A DNA stretch of 45,886 nt from a virus: positions 1 to 45,886 of IMG/VR virus record IMGVR_UViG_3300032954_000030, one strand, 5' to 3'. A program made the translations under genes and the position numbers. Below are positions 9,301-17,329 of the stretch, piece by piece (the first letter of the stretch is position 1; every line of letters starts with the position of its first letter). The notes beneath the pieces were generated by a model. It was not told the origin of the DNA and ran no database searches. It worked only from the letters and a program-made list of their open reading frames with translations.

Positions 9301-9461
9301 TCCGCCAGCAGGTCTGTCCCGTTATTGCGTCCTCGTCCCTGACGAGTGTGAGCGGCGGGCGCGGTCCTTGGCTCGCTCACCCTCGAGTGTCATCGAGGCG
9401 GCAAGGCCACAACGATCCGTGCGCGGCCCTCCGTCGCGTACGCGGCGATAGGAGCGACAGC
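9301..9461 (+). promoter_or_regulatory. Long untranslated leader before scaffold gene
   Basis: About 160 bases between the promoter candidate and the scaffold GTG, in a genome where genes are otherwise abutted. It contains a small hairpin (CCTCGA, loop GTGTCA, TCGAGG; 9381-9398) and ends with an AGGAG ribosome-binding site at 9450-9454. A frame is open from 9285, but its residues look non-coding (Arg/Ser/Pro-rich), so I treat the stretch as a 5' UTR that may stabilise capsid mRNA. Confidence 0.4.
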
Positions 9462-9911
9462 GTGCCAGACGAAGATGACGACGACCTCGAGCAACCGCAG
9501 AAGGCCGGCCTCCGTGAGCGGATGAAGGCTCTGGAGGAGAAGGCCAAGCAGTACGAGGAAGCCCAGGCTAGGGCCGAGAGGCTCGAATGGGAGCTCGCCG
9601 TGCGGGACTCCGGGGTCGACATGACCCCGACGAAGCGCAAGGCGCTCATGGCCGTGCACGAAGGCGACCGCGACCCGGAGTCCATCCGGCGCACCGCCAT
9701 CGAGCTGGGGTTCATCCAGGAATCTTCGGGCGAACCGGTAGTACCGGAACTGGCGACGCTGGACAGGATCAGCCAAGCGTCCGCAGGTGCCACCCCTGGA
9801 GGCCAGGTACTGGACAAATGGGCCGAACGCGACCAGCGGTTGCAGCAGGCCAAGTCCGAGGCCGAGTTCGACTCCATCCTCCGGGAGTACGGGACCGTCA
9901 TGCAACGATAA
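9462..9911 (+). CDS. Putative capsid scaffolding protein
   Basis: 149 residues from a GTG preceded by AGGAG at a good distance. An upstream ATG at 9285 in the same frame is less likely because its extra residues are low-quality and it lacks a site. The N-terminus is very acidic (DEDDDDLE), followed by a coiled coil at residues ~15-50 (ERMKALEEKAKQYEEAQ). The basic/helical C-terminus contains AKSEAEFDSILREYG. An acidic coiled-coil protein directly before the major capsid gene is the usual scaffold arrangement. The C-terminal motif recurs in the small 11185 protein. Confidence 0.78.
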   Translation: MPDEDDDDLEQPQKAGLRERMKALEEKAKQYEEAQARAERLEWELAVRDSGVDMTPTKRKALMAVHEGDRDPESIRRTAIELGFIQESSGEPVVPELATLDRISQASAGATPGGQVLDKWAERDQRLQQAKSEAEFDSILREYGTVMQR

Positions 9912-9923
9912 GGAGAGCCAGCA

Positions 9924-10904
9924 ATGGCCGCAGGCCCGTACACCGGTGGACCGACGACTGTCGCGTCCAGCCTGGACTTTGACCAGACTGCGTGGGAGCT
10001 CAAGGCGTACTTTGCACTGCGCTACGAGCTGTACTTCGACGCCGTCGCCGACGTGAAGACGACCGACCAGTCCTACGTGGGCTCGGCCGTGACCTTCACC
10101 ATCCAGTCGGACCTGGCGGCCGCTTCCACGGCGCTCAACGAGTCGACCGACGTCACCCCGGTGGCGCTGGCCGACAGCCAGGTCACCCTCACCCTTGCCG
10201 AGTACGGCAACGCCGTGCAGATCTCGGCCCTCGAGCTCGGGACGTCGTTCATCCCGCTCGACCCGGTGATGGCGAACGTGGTCGGCTATAACGCCGGCCT
10301 CTCGCTCGACACCCTGGCCCGTGATGTGCTCAAGGGCGGCACCTACGTTCGGTACTCTACCGGCACCGGTGTGGCCCCGACGTCGCGCAACACGGTGACG
10401 CCGCCCAACACCCTCGGCGCGTCCGATGTGCGCCGCACGCTCGCCGACCTGCGCGACGCCAACGTCCCCACCATCGGTGGCATGTACGTGGCGTTCATCC
10501 ACCCCGACGTGGCCTACGACCTGCGGGGGACCACCGGTTCCGCCGCCTGGCGTGACCCGCACACCTACTCCCAGCCCGGAGAGATCTGGAACGGCGAGGT
10601 CGGTGTGTTTGAGGGCTCACGCTTCATCGAGACGCCGCGTGCGCCGATCTTCACCGACGCCGGCTCCTCGACGACCCTCACCGACGTCTACCGCACCATC
10701 TGGGTCGGGCGTCAGGCGCTGGCCAAGACGTGGTCGACGGCCAACGGCAACGGTCCCATGCCTCGCATCTTCCCCACGCCGATTATCGACATGCTTCGGC
10801 GTTTCCCCGGGATGGCGTGGTACTGGCTCGGGGCCTATGGAATATTCCGCTCCGCATGCGTAAGGGCTTACGAGTCTGCCTCAAGCATCGGCGCGAATAG
10901 CTGA
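9924..10904 (+). CDS. Major capsid protein, N4-gp56-like (HK97 fold)
   Basis: 326 residues with a strong AAGGAGA site 7 bases before the ATG. The sequence has features of the N4-gp56 major capsid family: an early LRYELYFDAVADVKTT region, a beta-rich P-domain-like segment (SAVTFTIQSDLA, QVTLTLAEYGNAVQIS), a LARDVLKGGTYVRYS segment around residue 132, an AFIHPDVAYDLR segment around 190, and a conserved WVGRQALAKTW near 263. The last ~22 codons (from about 10836) use synonymous codons unlike the rest of the gene (GGA, ATA, GTA, AGG, TAT). It is the first clearly recognised head gene after scaffold. Confidence 0.88.
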   Translation: MAAGPYTGGPTTVASSLDFDQTAWELKAYFALRYELYFDAVADVKTTDQSYVGSAVTFTIQSDLAAASTALNESTDVTPVALADSQVTLTLAEYGNAVQISALELGTSFIPLDPVMANVVGYNAGLSLDTLARDVLKGGTYVRYSTGTGVAPTSRNTVTPPNTLGASDVRRTLADLRDANVPTIGGMYVAFIHPDVAYDLRGTTGSAAWRDPHTYSQPGEIWNGEVGVFEGSRFIETPRAPIFTDAGSSTTLTDVYRTIWVGRQALAKTWSTANGNGPMPRIFPTPIIDMLRRFPGMAWYWLGAYGIFRSACVRAYESASSIGANS

Positions 10905-11188
10905 TGGCCATGTCCTGTGCGCACTGCCGTTCGGCAGACGTCACGCCGTTGTTCTCGACGTGGCAGTGCGCCAACTGCGGTCGGCACACGACCGACGACG
11001 GCCACAAGGTGCTGCCCGACAGCCTCTGCTTCGACCCGAGCCACAACCCCACGCTCGAGTCCTGGGGCTGGCCGTACGACGACACGGAGACGAGCACCGA
11101 GCGTGGCCGGACGATCTGTGCCGAGCAGTGGGGTGTGCCGTTCGGAGCCGGCGGCGATGCCGTCAGCGAGGAGGAGACCGCAGCATGA
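10904..11188 (+). CDS. Small zinc-ribbon protein next to capsid gene
   Basis: 94 residues, two CxxC pairs near the N-terminus (CAHC and CANC, 14 residues between) that should bind one Zn. The rest is acidic and probably disordered. The ATG overlaps the capsid stop (TGATG); a second ATG two codons on is also possible. Part of the head-gene run, but its role is unknown. Confidence 0.65.
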   Translation: MAMSCAHCRSADVTPLFSTWQCANCGRHTTDDGHKVLPDSLCFDPSHNPTLESWGWPYDDTETSTERGRTICAEQWGVPFGAGGDAVSEEETAA

Positions 11189-11457
11189 GCCTGGTCCGCG
11201 TGACGGGTGCGCTGCCTGTCGATGGTGCGACGGCGGAGGATTACCGAGCCGTCGTCGCTTCGCAGCGGGTGGTCGTTCCCGAGGACACGATTGACGCCGC
11301 GCTCCGCAACGCCAAGACCGAAGCGGACTTCGACGCCATCTACGAGTACTCGGGGCGCCCGTGCTTTGGTTGGGAGGCACAGGCCCGCGCTCAGCGGGAA
11401 GCCGAGGAGTGGACGCAGGAGCTCCAACAGGAGCTAGACGCGATGGAGGACGAATGA
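11185..11457 (+). CDS. Small acidic coiled-coil protein with scaffold-like motif
   Basis: 90 residues from an ATG overlapping the previous TGA. The central AKTEADFDAIYEYSG closely matches AKSEAEFDSILREYG at the C-terminus of the scaffold (9462 gene). The C-terminal ~30 residues are a Gln/Glu-rich coiled coil. The shared motif suggests binding to a common partner such as the capsid protein (inference). Function otherwise unknown. Confidence 0.6.
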   Translation: MSLVRVTGALPVDGATAEDYRAVVASQRVVVPEDTIDAALRNAKTEADFDAIYEYSGRPCFGWEAQARAQREAEEWTQELQQELDAMEDE

Positions 11458-11720
11458 GCTACTGGGACGAGACATTGACGCCAGCTCCCCCGTGCGGAGT
11501 GGGCGAAGGGATGGGCGACAGCCCGTACCCCTTCAACGACATCGCCGATGTCCACCCGACGCCTCCGAGCGGAGCGAAGGACGGCATGGGTGACAGCCCG
11601 TTCACCGCCGGCAACTGGAACACCGAACCGCACGTTGCTGCCGATCGCCACGACAACAACGACTTCGACATGCACCGCGGCTCCGGGATCGAAGGACAGC
11701 CCAAGCCTGGGTCGTTCTAG
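11454..11720 (+). CDS. Small acidic protein with internal GMGDSP repeat
   Basis: 88 residues, rich in Gly/Pro/Asp and likely disordered. The hexapeptide GMGDSP occurs twice (near residues 19 and 44) in a similar context, suggesting an internal duplication of ~25 residues. Coupled by ATGA upstream; the following gene starts with a GTG overlapping its TAG. No family recognised. Confidence 0.6.
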   Translation: MSYWDETLTPAPPCGVGEGMGDSPYPFNDIADVHPTPPSGAKDGMGDSPFTAGNWNTEPHVAADRHDNNDFDMHRGSGIEGQPKPGSF

Positions 11721-11941
11721 TGGCCAAGCTCTCTGCCGCTGACCGCAAGAAAGTCCCGGCCTCCAAGACGGGGTTGCCCGGCAAGCGCACCAAGTCAGGG
11801 GGCGCGGTCAGCGGCAGTTACCCAATGCCCGACAAAGAACACGCCAGGGTGGCGAAGGCGTACGTGTCGCGCTACGGGACGCCGGCGGAGAAGAAGGCAG
11901 TGAACGCCAAGGCTAACAAGGTCCTCGGGAAAGGCAAGTAG
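11720..11941 (+). CDS. Small Lys-rich basic protein
   Basis: 73 residues from a GTG overlapping the previous TAG. Highly basic (SAADRKKVPASKTGLPGKRTK), with the central motif MPDKEHARVAKAYVSRYGTPAEK that I recall from small structural proteins of other actinophages. Probably nucleic-acid binding or head-associated (inference). Confidence 0.65.
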   Translation: MAKLSAADRKKVPASKTGLPGKRTKSGGAVSGSYPMPDKEHARVAKAYVSRYGTPAEKKAVNAKANKVLGKGK

Positions 11942-12093
11942 TGCCTCCGAAGTCGAAGGCGCAGGCTCGGTTCATGCGAGCTGTCGCCAGCGGTGACATC
12001 AAGAAGAAGGGCCTGTCGAAGGCGCAGGCTCAGGAGTACGTCCAGGGCACGCCGACGAAGAACCTGCCGGCAAGAGCGAAGGCGAGGAAGTAG
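11941..12093 (+). CDS. Small basic protein (50 aa)
   Basis: 50 residues, GTG start overlapping the previous TAG, ends at TAG directly before the next ATG. It contains KAQARFMRAVASGD and two KAQA boxes. Proteins beginning with KSKAQ-RFM-AVA are common beside capsid genes in tailed phages. Role unknown. It is too short to stand out on length alone; overlap of both ends and codon pattern support it. Confidence 0.65.
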   Translation: MPPKSKAQARFMRAVASGDIKKKGLSKAQAQEYVQGTPTKNLPARAKARK

Positions 12094-12321
12094 ATGGACC
12101 GTTTCGGTGACACCGTCGGGCCGGCCGACAACAGCACGCAGAACTTTGCCGTCTCCACGCTCGAGCAGGAGACGATGGCCGGCGGGTGGACACGCCTCAA
12201 CATGCCTGTCGGCGGCAAGACGCCGGAGCGTGCCATCACCGCCGGGATGCGCGGCGAGAGCCAGATGGATGACGACGTGGACGCCGGCCCGGGGAGCCAG
12301 TCGACGTACTCGGAGCGGTGA
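12094..12321 (+). CDS. Small hydrophilic protein (75 aa)
   Basis: 75 residues, ATG placed directly after the previous TAG; the next gene starts right after its TGA. Polar and acidic at the C-terminus, no recognised motif. Supported by tight gene packing within the head block. Confidence 0.55.
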   Translation: MDRFGDTVGPADNSTQNFAVSTLEQETMAGGWTRLNMPVGGKTPERAITAGMRGESQMDDDVDAGPGSQSTYSER

Positions 12322-12780
12322 GTGCCGTACCCGTCCTCGACGCTCTACCCGTCAGGCGGCATCTACCCGGGCATCAGCATGGGTGACTCTGGGCATATCT
12401 TTACGCCCCCGGTTGACCAAGGCATGGCGTGGACGGTCGACTACTTCGGCAACCTTCCGCCTGACGCCGATCCGCTGGCCATCCGGCTGATGGGCTACTT
12501 CGCGCAGGGACGTCGCGCCTCGAATGTTTACGTCATGGAGGACGGGACGGTGACGACGGCGCAGCCGCCGAACTGGAACCCCTTCGATCCCACCGGTCCC
12601 TACGCCACGGTGTGGAACTACGCCGGCTCGACGCGGGGTGTGCCGTTCAACGAGGAGTTCGTGCACCCGGCGAACCTGCAGGTGCGCTCCGTGTATTACG
12701 GCGGCCACACCTCTCCAGTGGACCCCAATGACTACCAGTTGCTGATCGACGCCGGCTACGGCCCACCGGACCTCGTATGA
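12322..12780 (+). CDS. Aromatic/Pro-rich structural protein candidate
   Basis: 152 residues from a GTG immediately after the previous stop. Rich in Tyr, Pro and Gly with predicted beta-strands (MPYPSSTLYPSGGIYPG; a GVPFNEEFVHP segment). No enzymatic motif. It lies between small head proteins and the first fibre gene, so a minor head or tail structural role is plausible. Confidence 0.58.
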   Translation: MPYPSSTLYPSGGIYPGISMGDSGHIFTPPVDQGMAWTVDYFGNLPPDADPLAIRLMGYFAQGRRASNVYVMEDGTVTTAQPPNWNPFDPTGPYATVWNYAGSTRGVPFNEEFVHPANLQVRSVYYGGHTSPVDPNDYQLLIDAGYGPPDLV

Positions 12781-13328
12781 CCAGCAACTACACGCCTCAG
12801 ACCTGGCACGACCTACCGGCCACTGACACCCCGATCGACGCTACTCGGCTGGCGGTGATCGAGTCGGGCATCCAGACGCACGTCCATTCTGGTGACTCCG
12901 CCGGGGGTGACCTGACGGGGGCGTACCCGAACCCGGCGCTCTCGCCTGCTGGGCCGGGGGCGATGGGGCCGGTTGGGTCATCGTCTGTCACTCCTGTCAT
13001 CACCATCGACGCCAAGGGTCGGGTGACGGCGCTGACCACGGCGGCCATCACCATCACCGGGTTGGCGCTGACTGTGGTCAAGACGGCCGATTACCAGGCG
13101 CTTGCCGGGGACCTCGTCCTTGTCGATACCAGCTCGGGTGCTGTGGTGGTCACGTCTCCTTCGCTTCCTCAGAACGGCCAGTTATTTGGGGTGAAGTGGT
13201 GGGCCGGAAGCACAGCCCCGACAATCACCGGGACCGTCGACGGCGTGTCGGGGTTCACGCTGCCGGTGCTCAAGTCCTCTATCACGCTGCAGTACGACAC
13301 CGCACTGACATCGTGGGTGATCTACTGA
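12777..13328 (+). CDS. Tail fibre-type structural protein
   Basis: 183 residues with the stretch SAGGDLTGAYPNPAL followed by TPVITIDAKGRVTALTTA. These are signature segments of trimeric phage fibre proteins (the GDLTG-YPNP element and an IT-D-KGRVT element). The remaining residues look beta-rich. It opens the adsorption block and overlaps the tailspike gene by TGATG. Likely a short fibre or a baseplate-to-fibre linker. Confidence 0.7.
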   Translation: MTSNYTPQTWHDLPATDTPIDATRLAVIESGIQTHVHSGDSAGGDLTGAYPNPALSPAGPGAMGPVGSSSVTPVITIDAKGRVTALTTAAITITGLALTVVKTADYQALAGDLVLVDTSSGAVVVTSPSLPQNGQLFGVKWWAGSTAPTITGTVDGVSGFTLPVLKSSITLQYDTALTSWVIY

Positions 13329-14881
13329 TGAGTTACTCACCGAGGACCGTTTCGGGAACCAACACCGCCAAGAGCTACGGGGCGATCGGCGATGGGAGCT
13401 CGCACCAGTTGTCGAGCCTGTACGGCACGCTCGGCGCGGCGCAGGCGGCGTACCCCAATGCGTCGATCACGGCGTTGACGCAGCAGATCGACCGGGCTGC
13501 CATCCAGCAGATGTTCCATGACCTCGAAGGCAAGGCCATGGTCATCGAGCCGGGTACGTACCTGATCGACGTGATGCTCGTGATGAACCCGGCGGGTACG
13601 CAGGGTGGCACGCTCACCGGTGCGGGAGGGACCGGCGGCAACAACGGGACGATCCTCAAGTGCCTTCCGGGAGCGAACCTCGCCAAGCTGTTCCAGCTCC
13701 ACGGGCAGAACGTCAAGGTAGACTCGGTCACACTCGACGGAGCGCAGTACACCGGCAGTTTCTCCAACCTCACGCAGGCCACCCAGGGGACGCCAGGGTG
13801 CGTATATGGTTGGTGGTTCCAGAACTGCGCCAACTCCTATTTCTCTTTCCTCGGAGCCAACAATTTCAGCGGGTTCGGGTTCTATTTCGACTCGACCGGA
13901 GGGATCTCCGATGGCGTCACGCTGATGAAGCCGTGTGCCCAAGGGAACGGCTGCGCCGAGGTGCAATCCTTGGTGAGTACCGCGACGGGTGGGACGTTCA
14001 CACTGACGGTCTCTACCAACCTCGGGACGCAGACCACCGGCGCCATCGCCTACAACGCCAGTTACACAACTGTGCTGGGCGCGCTCAATGCGTTGTCAAC
14101 GGTGGCGCCGTCAGGCGACCAGGGCGGGGCGACGTGCTTCACGACCGGTGGCCCGGGGTTGCCGGCGAACACCATCGGCCCGCTCGGGACACACCCCGTG
14201 TACGTCCTGATGCGTGGTCCCATGAACGCTCCGCAAAACCTGCTGACGGTGAATACCGGCGGGCTCAGCGGTGGGACGGTGACGTGTACCCGTATCCAGG
14301 CAGGGATTACTGGCGGCGGGTTCGGTTGGGGGTCGGGCACTGACGGCAACATCGTCTGCATGATCCAGCCGAGGGCCAGCGAGAACGTCGGCGACGGGAT
14401 CTTCCAGCAGGAGTTCGCCGGGTTCATCCTGAACGCTGACTTGGAGAACAACGGGTGTTGCGGCTGGCGCACGAGCGGTGCAGGGTCGACCACTGTTGAC
14501 GGTAATGCACTTGTGTGGCCCTACACCGAGGGGAATTGGCAGAGCCTGTATGCCGATAACCTCACCGGGACCGGCGGAACGGCCAATCTCGTCTTCCACG
14601 GGGACCACCCGTCACAGAACGGATCGGGGAACCTCCTTCGTCAGGGAAGTGGGAACCTCGAGATGGACGTGAAGTTCGGGCAGGTCGCGACCTTCAACAG
14701 CAATTACGCGACGATCTCTACCTTCTTCAGTTCTCCGATCCAGATTGGTGCGCAGACCACAGGGGGCGGGAGCGCCTCGCTCGGCAGCAACTCTCCTGCG
14801 TCGACCCCGGGAGCGCCGCATACCTGGATCGAGTTCCACGCGACTGACGGCAGTATCGTGTACGTCCCGGCATGGGCATGA
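13328..14881 (+). CDS. Pectate-lyase-like beta-helix tailspike
   Basis: 517 residues. Residues ~12-60 contain TAKSYGAIGDG followed by a helix, the start of the pectate-lyase-3 type right-handed beta-helix found in tailspikes. Parallel beta-helix strands follow to about 200. Residues ~218-330 seem to be an inserted domain (TATGGTFTLTVS, AIAYNASYTTVLGALNAL) of a kind that is usually free-standing or tandem in actinophage tail proteins. The helix resumes afterwards. Probable role: host polysaccharide binding or cleavage. Catalytic residues cannot be identified by eye. Confidence 0.75.
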   Translation: MSYSPRTVSGTNTAKSYGAIGDGSSHQLSSLYGTLGAAQAAYPNASITALTQQIDRAAIQQMFHDLEGKAMVIEPGTYLIDVMLVMNPAGTQGGTLTGAGGTGGNNGTILKCLPGANLAKLFQLHGQNVKVDSVTLDGAQYTGSFSNLTQATQGTPGCVYGWWFQNCANSYFSFLGANNFSGFGFYFDSTGGISDGVTLMKPCAQGNGCAEVQSLVSTATGGTFTLTVSTNLGTQTTGAIAYNASYTTVLGALNALSTVAPSGDQGGATCFTTGGPGLPANTIGPLGTHPVYVLMRGPMNAPQNLLTVNTGGLSGGTVTCTRIQAGITGGGFGWGSGTDGNIVCMIQPRASENVGDGIFQQEFAGFILNADLENNGCCGWRTSGAGSTTVDGNALVWPYTEGNWQSLYADNLTGTGGTANLVFHGDHPSQNGSGNLLRQGSGNLEMDVKFGQVATFNSNYATISTFFSSPIQIGAQTTGGGSASLGSNSPASTPGAPHTWIEFHATDGSIVYVPAWA

Positions 14882-14949
14882 CGACGGTGGGCTTCACTTG
14901 TTCCGACAGCCATGAGTATGCCGGTGCCATCGTGGAGGTCGGGCCATGA
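14878..14949 (+). CDS. Mini-ORF (23 aa) bridging two fibre-block genes
   Basis: ATG overlaps the tailspike TGA (ATGA) and its own TGA overlaps the next ATG, so it fills exactly the gap between two coupled genes. It encodes MTTVGFTCSDSHEYAGAIVE plus three residues. It may be a real microprotein or only a translational-coupling bridge. Support is positional. Confidence 0.4.
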   Translation: MTTVGFTCSDSHEYAGAIVEVGP

Positions 14950-15293
14950 CCCGGGAAATCGTGCAGTCCCTGAACGTCCTGGCCGGTTCGTCCACCGTCA
15001 TCTATGGATCGGCGCAGGCGGCGGCGATCTACGCCGGGTTGGCCAAGCCGTACCCGGAGGTGGTGTTCAGCCTCAACGTCAAGGCCGGCAACACGCTGCC
15101 CAACCTGAGGGAGATGGCTGGCGTGGCCAACCAGCTTGCCGGTACCACCGGCCTCGAAGTACAGGACGCCCTCGACCGTCTGGCGACGGCGTCGTTGACG
15201 AGCGGTGGTGCCGGCAACCAGGCCGGTGGTCAGACGTGGGCGTCCATCCTCGGGACCTGGGCACAGCAGACTAAGACCTGGGCGAACATCTGA
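14946..15293 (+). CDS. Hypothetical protein (115 aa) in fibre block
   Basis: 115 residues, Ala/Gly/Leu-rich and probably helical, with two Trp-containing motifs at the C-terminus (QTWASILGTWAQQTKTW). No family recognised. It is flanked by two mini-ORFs that overlap its start and stop. Coding status is supported by coupling and codon use. Confidence 0.6.
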   Translation: MTREIVQSLNVLAGSSTVIYGSAQAAAIYAGLAKPYPEVVFSLNVKAGNTLPNLREMAGVANQLAGTTGLEVQDALDRLATASLTSGGAGNQAGGQTWASILGTWAQQTKTWANI

Positions 15294-15328
15294 TGGCGAA
15301 CTGCACGTTCACGTCAAGAAGACGCTGA
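15293..15328 (+). CDS. Mini-ORF (11 aa) coupling leader
   Basis: Starts within TGATG of the previous gene and ends within TGATG of the first triplicated fibre gene. It encodes only MANCTFTSRRR. Its likely purpose is to carry terminating ribosomes to the 15328 start, since no clear ribosome-binding site precedes that ATG. It also resembles the MATxT start of the paralogues, so it could be a decayed start. Confidence 0.35.
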   Translation: MANCTFTSRRR

Positions 15329-15996
15329 TGCCGACGACTACTACTCGGTTTGCTTTATCGAAGCCTGCTTCCGGCGACAACGTGTCGAGTTTCCAGGGGA
15401 CCGTCGCCACGACGCTCGATGCGATCGACGCGGCGCTGATTGGCTTCCAGGGTGGGGCGTATGCGGGTGGCACCACCTACCACCAGGGCGATGTCGTGAC
15501 ACTCGGTGGGAACTACTACATGAGCACTACCACCCAATCGGGTGTATCTCCTCCCGGGGCGACGTGGGTGCAGGCGGTAGGCGTGCCCACGTTCACCACG
15601 GCAGCAGTGGCCACCTCGGGGACGAGCACGTCAGCGTCCTATACGAACAGCCTTACGACGGCAGGCGCGACCCCGTCGGTGTCCGCGGTCGTGACCGGGA
15701 ACGGGGCGTTGAAGATTATCGCCTCAGCTAAACTTGACCTTGGGGTATCCACGTCGACCACCTTCTGCACGTTCGCCTTGTCGGGGGCGAATACTTTGTC
15801 AGCGGCGGACTCCAACGGTGGTGGGCCGATGTACTGGTCGGACGCCAACACGCTGTCGCTCTGGGTTATGAATACGTCCCATACCTGGCTGGTCACCGGC
15901 TTGGCCGCGGGGGCGACTACGGTGCAGTTGTACTGGAAGGTGACCGCGGGCACGGCGAACATCGCCAATCAGGTGCTGATTGTAGAGGCGTACTGA
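15328..15996 (+). CDS. Tandem fibre paralogue 1
   Basis: 222 residues, first of three adjacent paralogues. Shared layout: N-terminal TTTTRFALSKPASGDNV anchor and a short helix (residues 1-40); GGTTYHQGDVVTLGGNYYMS (about 46-65), a carbohydrate-binding-like strand pair; then a C-terminal beta-domain (about 90-222) with AGATPSVSAVV, ALSGANTLSAADSNGGG and a final NQVLIVEAY. Likely a receptor-binding or head/tail decoration protein, trimeric by analogy. The ATG at 15328 is chosen because it aligns with the starts of the other two copies. Confidence 0.7.
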   Translation: MPTTTTRFALSKPASGDNVSSFQGTVATTLDAIDAALIGFQGGAYAGGTTYHQGDVVTLGGNYYMSTTTQSGVSPPGATWVQAVGVPTFTTAAVATSGTSTSASYTNSLTTAGATPSVSAVVTGNGALKIIASAKLDLGVSTSTTFCTFALSGANTLSAADSNGGGPMYWSDANTLSLWVMNTSHTWLVTGLAAGATTVQLYWKVTAGTANIANQVLIVEAY

Positions 15997-16658
15997 TGGC
16001 GACGTCTACTACGCGCTATGCCCTGTCGAAGCCGGCCTCTGCCGATGTGGTGTCGACATTCCAATCCACGATCGGCACCAGCCTCGGTACTGTCGACACG
16101 AACATCATCGGCCTGCAAGGTGCCTACGCCGGTGGCACGACCTACTACCTTGGTGATGTGGTCACGTCGGCCGGCTTCTACTACATGAGTACAACCACGC
16201 AGTCCGCCGCAGCCCCGCCGGGTGCGACGTGGGCGCAACTCGGTCCGGTGCCGACGTTCTACGTGGCGAGCACCCTGACCGCCGGAACGACCAGTTCGAG
16301 TTCCTACACGAACAACCTCACTACGTCGGGGGCGACGCCGAGTGTGTCGGCAACGGTGACGGCCCGGGGGATCCTGCTCATCACCTTGTCGACCAACGTG
16401 AATATGGTGGGGACCTCTACAACCTCCACCTGCACGTTCGCGTTGTCGGGGGCGAATACCTTGTCAGCGGCGGACTCCAATGGCGGTGGGCCGTTCGTCG
16501 TGCAGGGGACGGGCACCGAGTCCTTTATCTTCGGCCCTTCCAAGATATGGCTTCTAACCGGCCTCACCGCTGGTGCTACGACAGTCCAGTTGTATTGGAA
16601 GAACAGTGCGGGGACGATCAGCATCGGTAATCAACTGCTGATTGTGGAGGCGTACTGA
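15996..16658 (+). CDS. Tandem fibre paralogue 2
   Basis: 220 residues, start overlapping the previous stop (TGATG). Same layout as its neighbours; the TFALSGANTLSAADSNGGG segment is identical to copy 1, including much of the DNA, while the region after it (FVVQGTGTESFIFGP) is divergent. The last residues are LLIVEAY. The mix of identical and divergent patches suggests gene conversion or selection for receptor diversity. Confidence 0.7.
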   Translation: MATSTTRYALSKPASADVVSTFQSTIGTSLGTVDTNIIGLQGAYAGGTTYYLGDVVTSAGFYYMSTTTQSAAAPPGATWAQLGPVPTFYVASTLTAGTTSSSSYTNNLTTSGATPSVSATVTARGILLITLSTNVNMVGTSTTSTCTFALSGANTLSAADSNGGGPFVVQGTGTESFIFGPSKIWLLTGLTAGATTVQLYWKNSAGTISIGNQLLIVEAY

Positions 16659-17329
16659 TGGCGACGACAACTACACGGTTCGCTTGGTCGGAGCCGGCTG
16701 CCGGTGATAACGTGTCATTGTTCCAGGGGACGTTCGGCACGACGCTCGATTCCCTCGACGCTGCCCTCATCGGCTTACAAGGTGCGTACAGCGCAGGCAC
16801 CACATATCACCAGGGCGATGTGGTCACCTCCGGCGGCGTGTACTACATGAGCACCACCACACAATCAGCCGCCGCGCCCCCGGGCGCGAACTGGGTGCAG
16901 ATGGGGGCGACGCCCGGGTTGTACTCGGCGGCAGTCGCTACTGCTGGGACAACGACATCTACGTCGTACGTTGCCACGTTGACGACGGCAGGCGCGACTC
17001 CGTCAGTGAATGTGACGGTCACCCCAAATGGCATCCTGAAAATCAGCGGGTCCGCTCAGATCGCGCTCAGCGGGTCGTCGACGCTGCAAGTTCTCGGCAC
17101 CTACGCGTTGTCGGGTACGAACACCTTGGCCGCGGCAGACAACAACGGGGGTGGCCGGATCAACTTCGACACGGCGAATAGCTATACGGAAGTGGTCAAC
17201 ATGGCTCGCGTGTGGTACTCGTCCGGGCTGACGGCTGGAGCGACCACGGTGCAGATGTACTGGAAAACCAATGCCGGGACGACCACGGCGACCATCTCCA
17301 ATCAGGTCCTAATCGTGGAGGCCTACTGA
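16658..17329 (+). CDS. Tandem fibre paralogue 3
   Basis: 223 residues, TGATG-coupled. N-terminal TTTTRFAWSEPAAGDNV is closest to copy 1, while the middle QSAAAPPGA segment is closest to copy 2, so the copies look mosaic. The C-terminal domain has YALSGTNTLAAADNNGGG and ends in NQVLIVEAY. The same C-terminal fold is seen more distantly in the 27152 fibre. Confidence 0.7.
   Translation: MATTTTRFAWSEPAAGDNVSLFQGTFGTTLDSLDAALIGLQGAYSAGTTYHQGDVVTSGGVYYMSTTTQSAAAPPGANWVQMGATPGLYSAAVATAGTTTSTSYVATLTTAGATPSVNVTVTPNGILKISGSAQIALSGSSTLQVLGTYALSGTNTLAAADNNGGGRINFDTANSYTEVVNMARVWYSSGLTAGATTVQMYWKTNAGTTTATISNQVLIVEAY

Noticed and set aside
9285-9461. N-terminal extension of the scaffold gene
   Set aside because: The ATG at 9285 lies within the promoter candidate and the residues are unlike a protein; the GTG at 9462 has a good AGGAG site.
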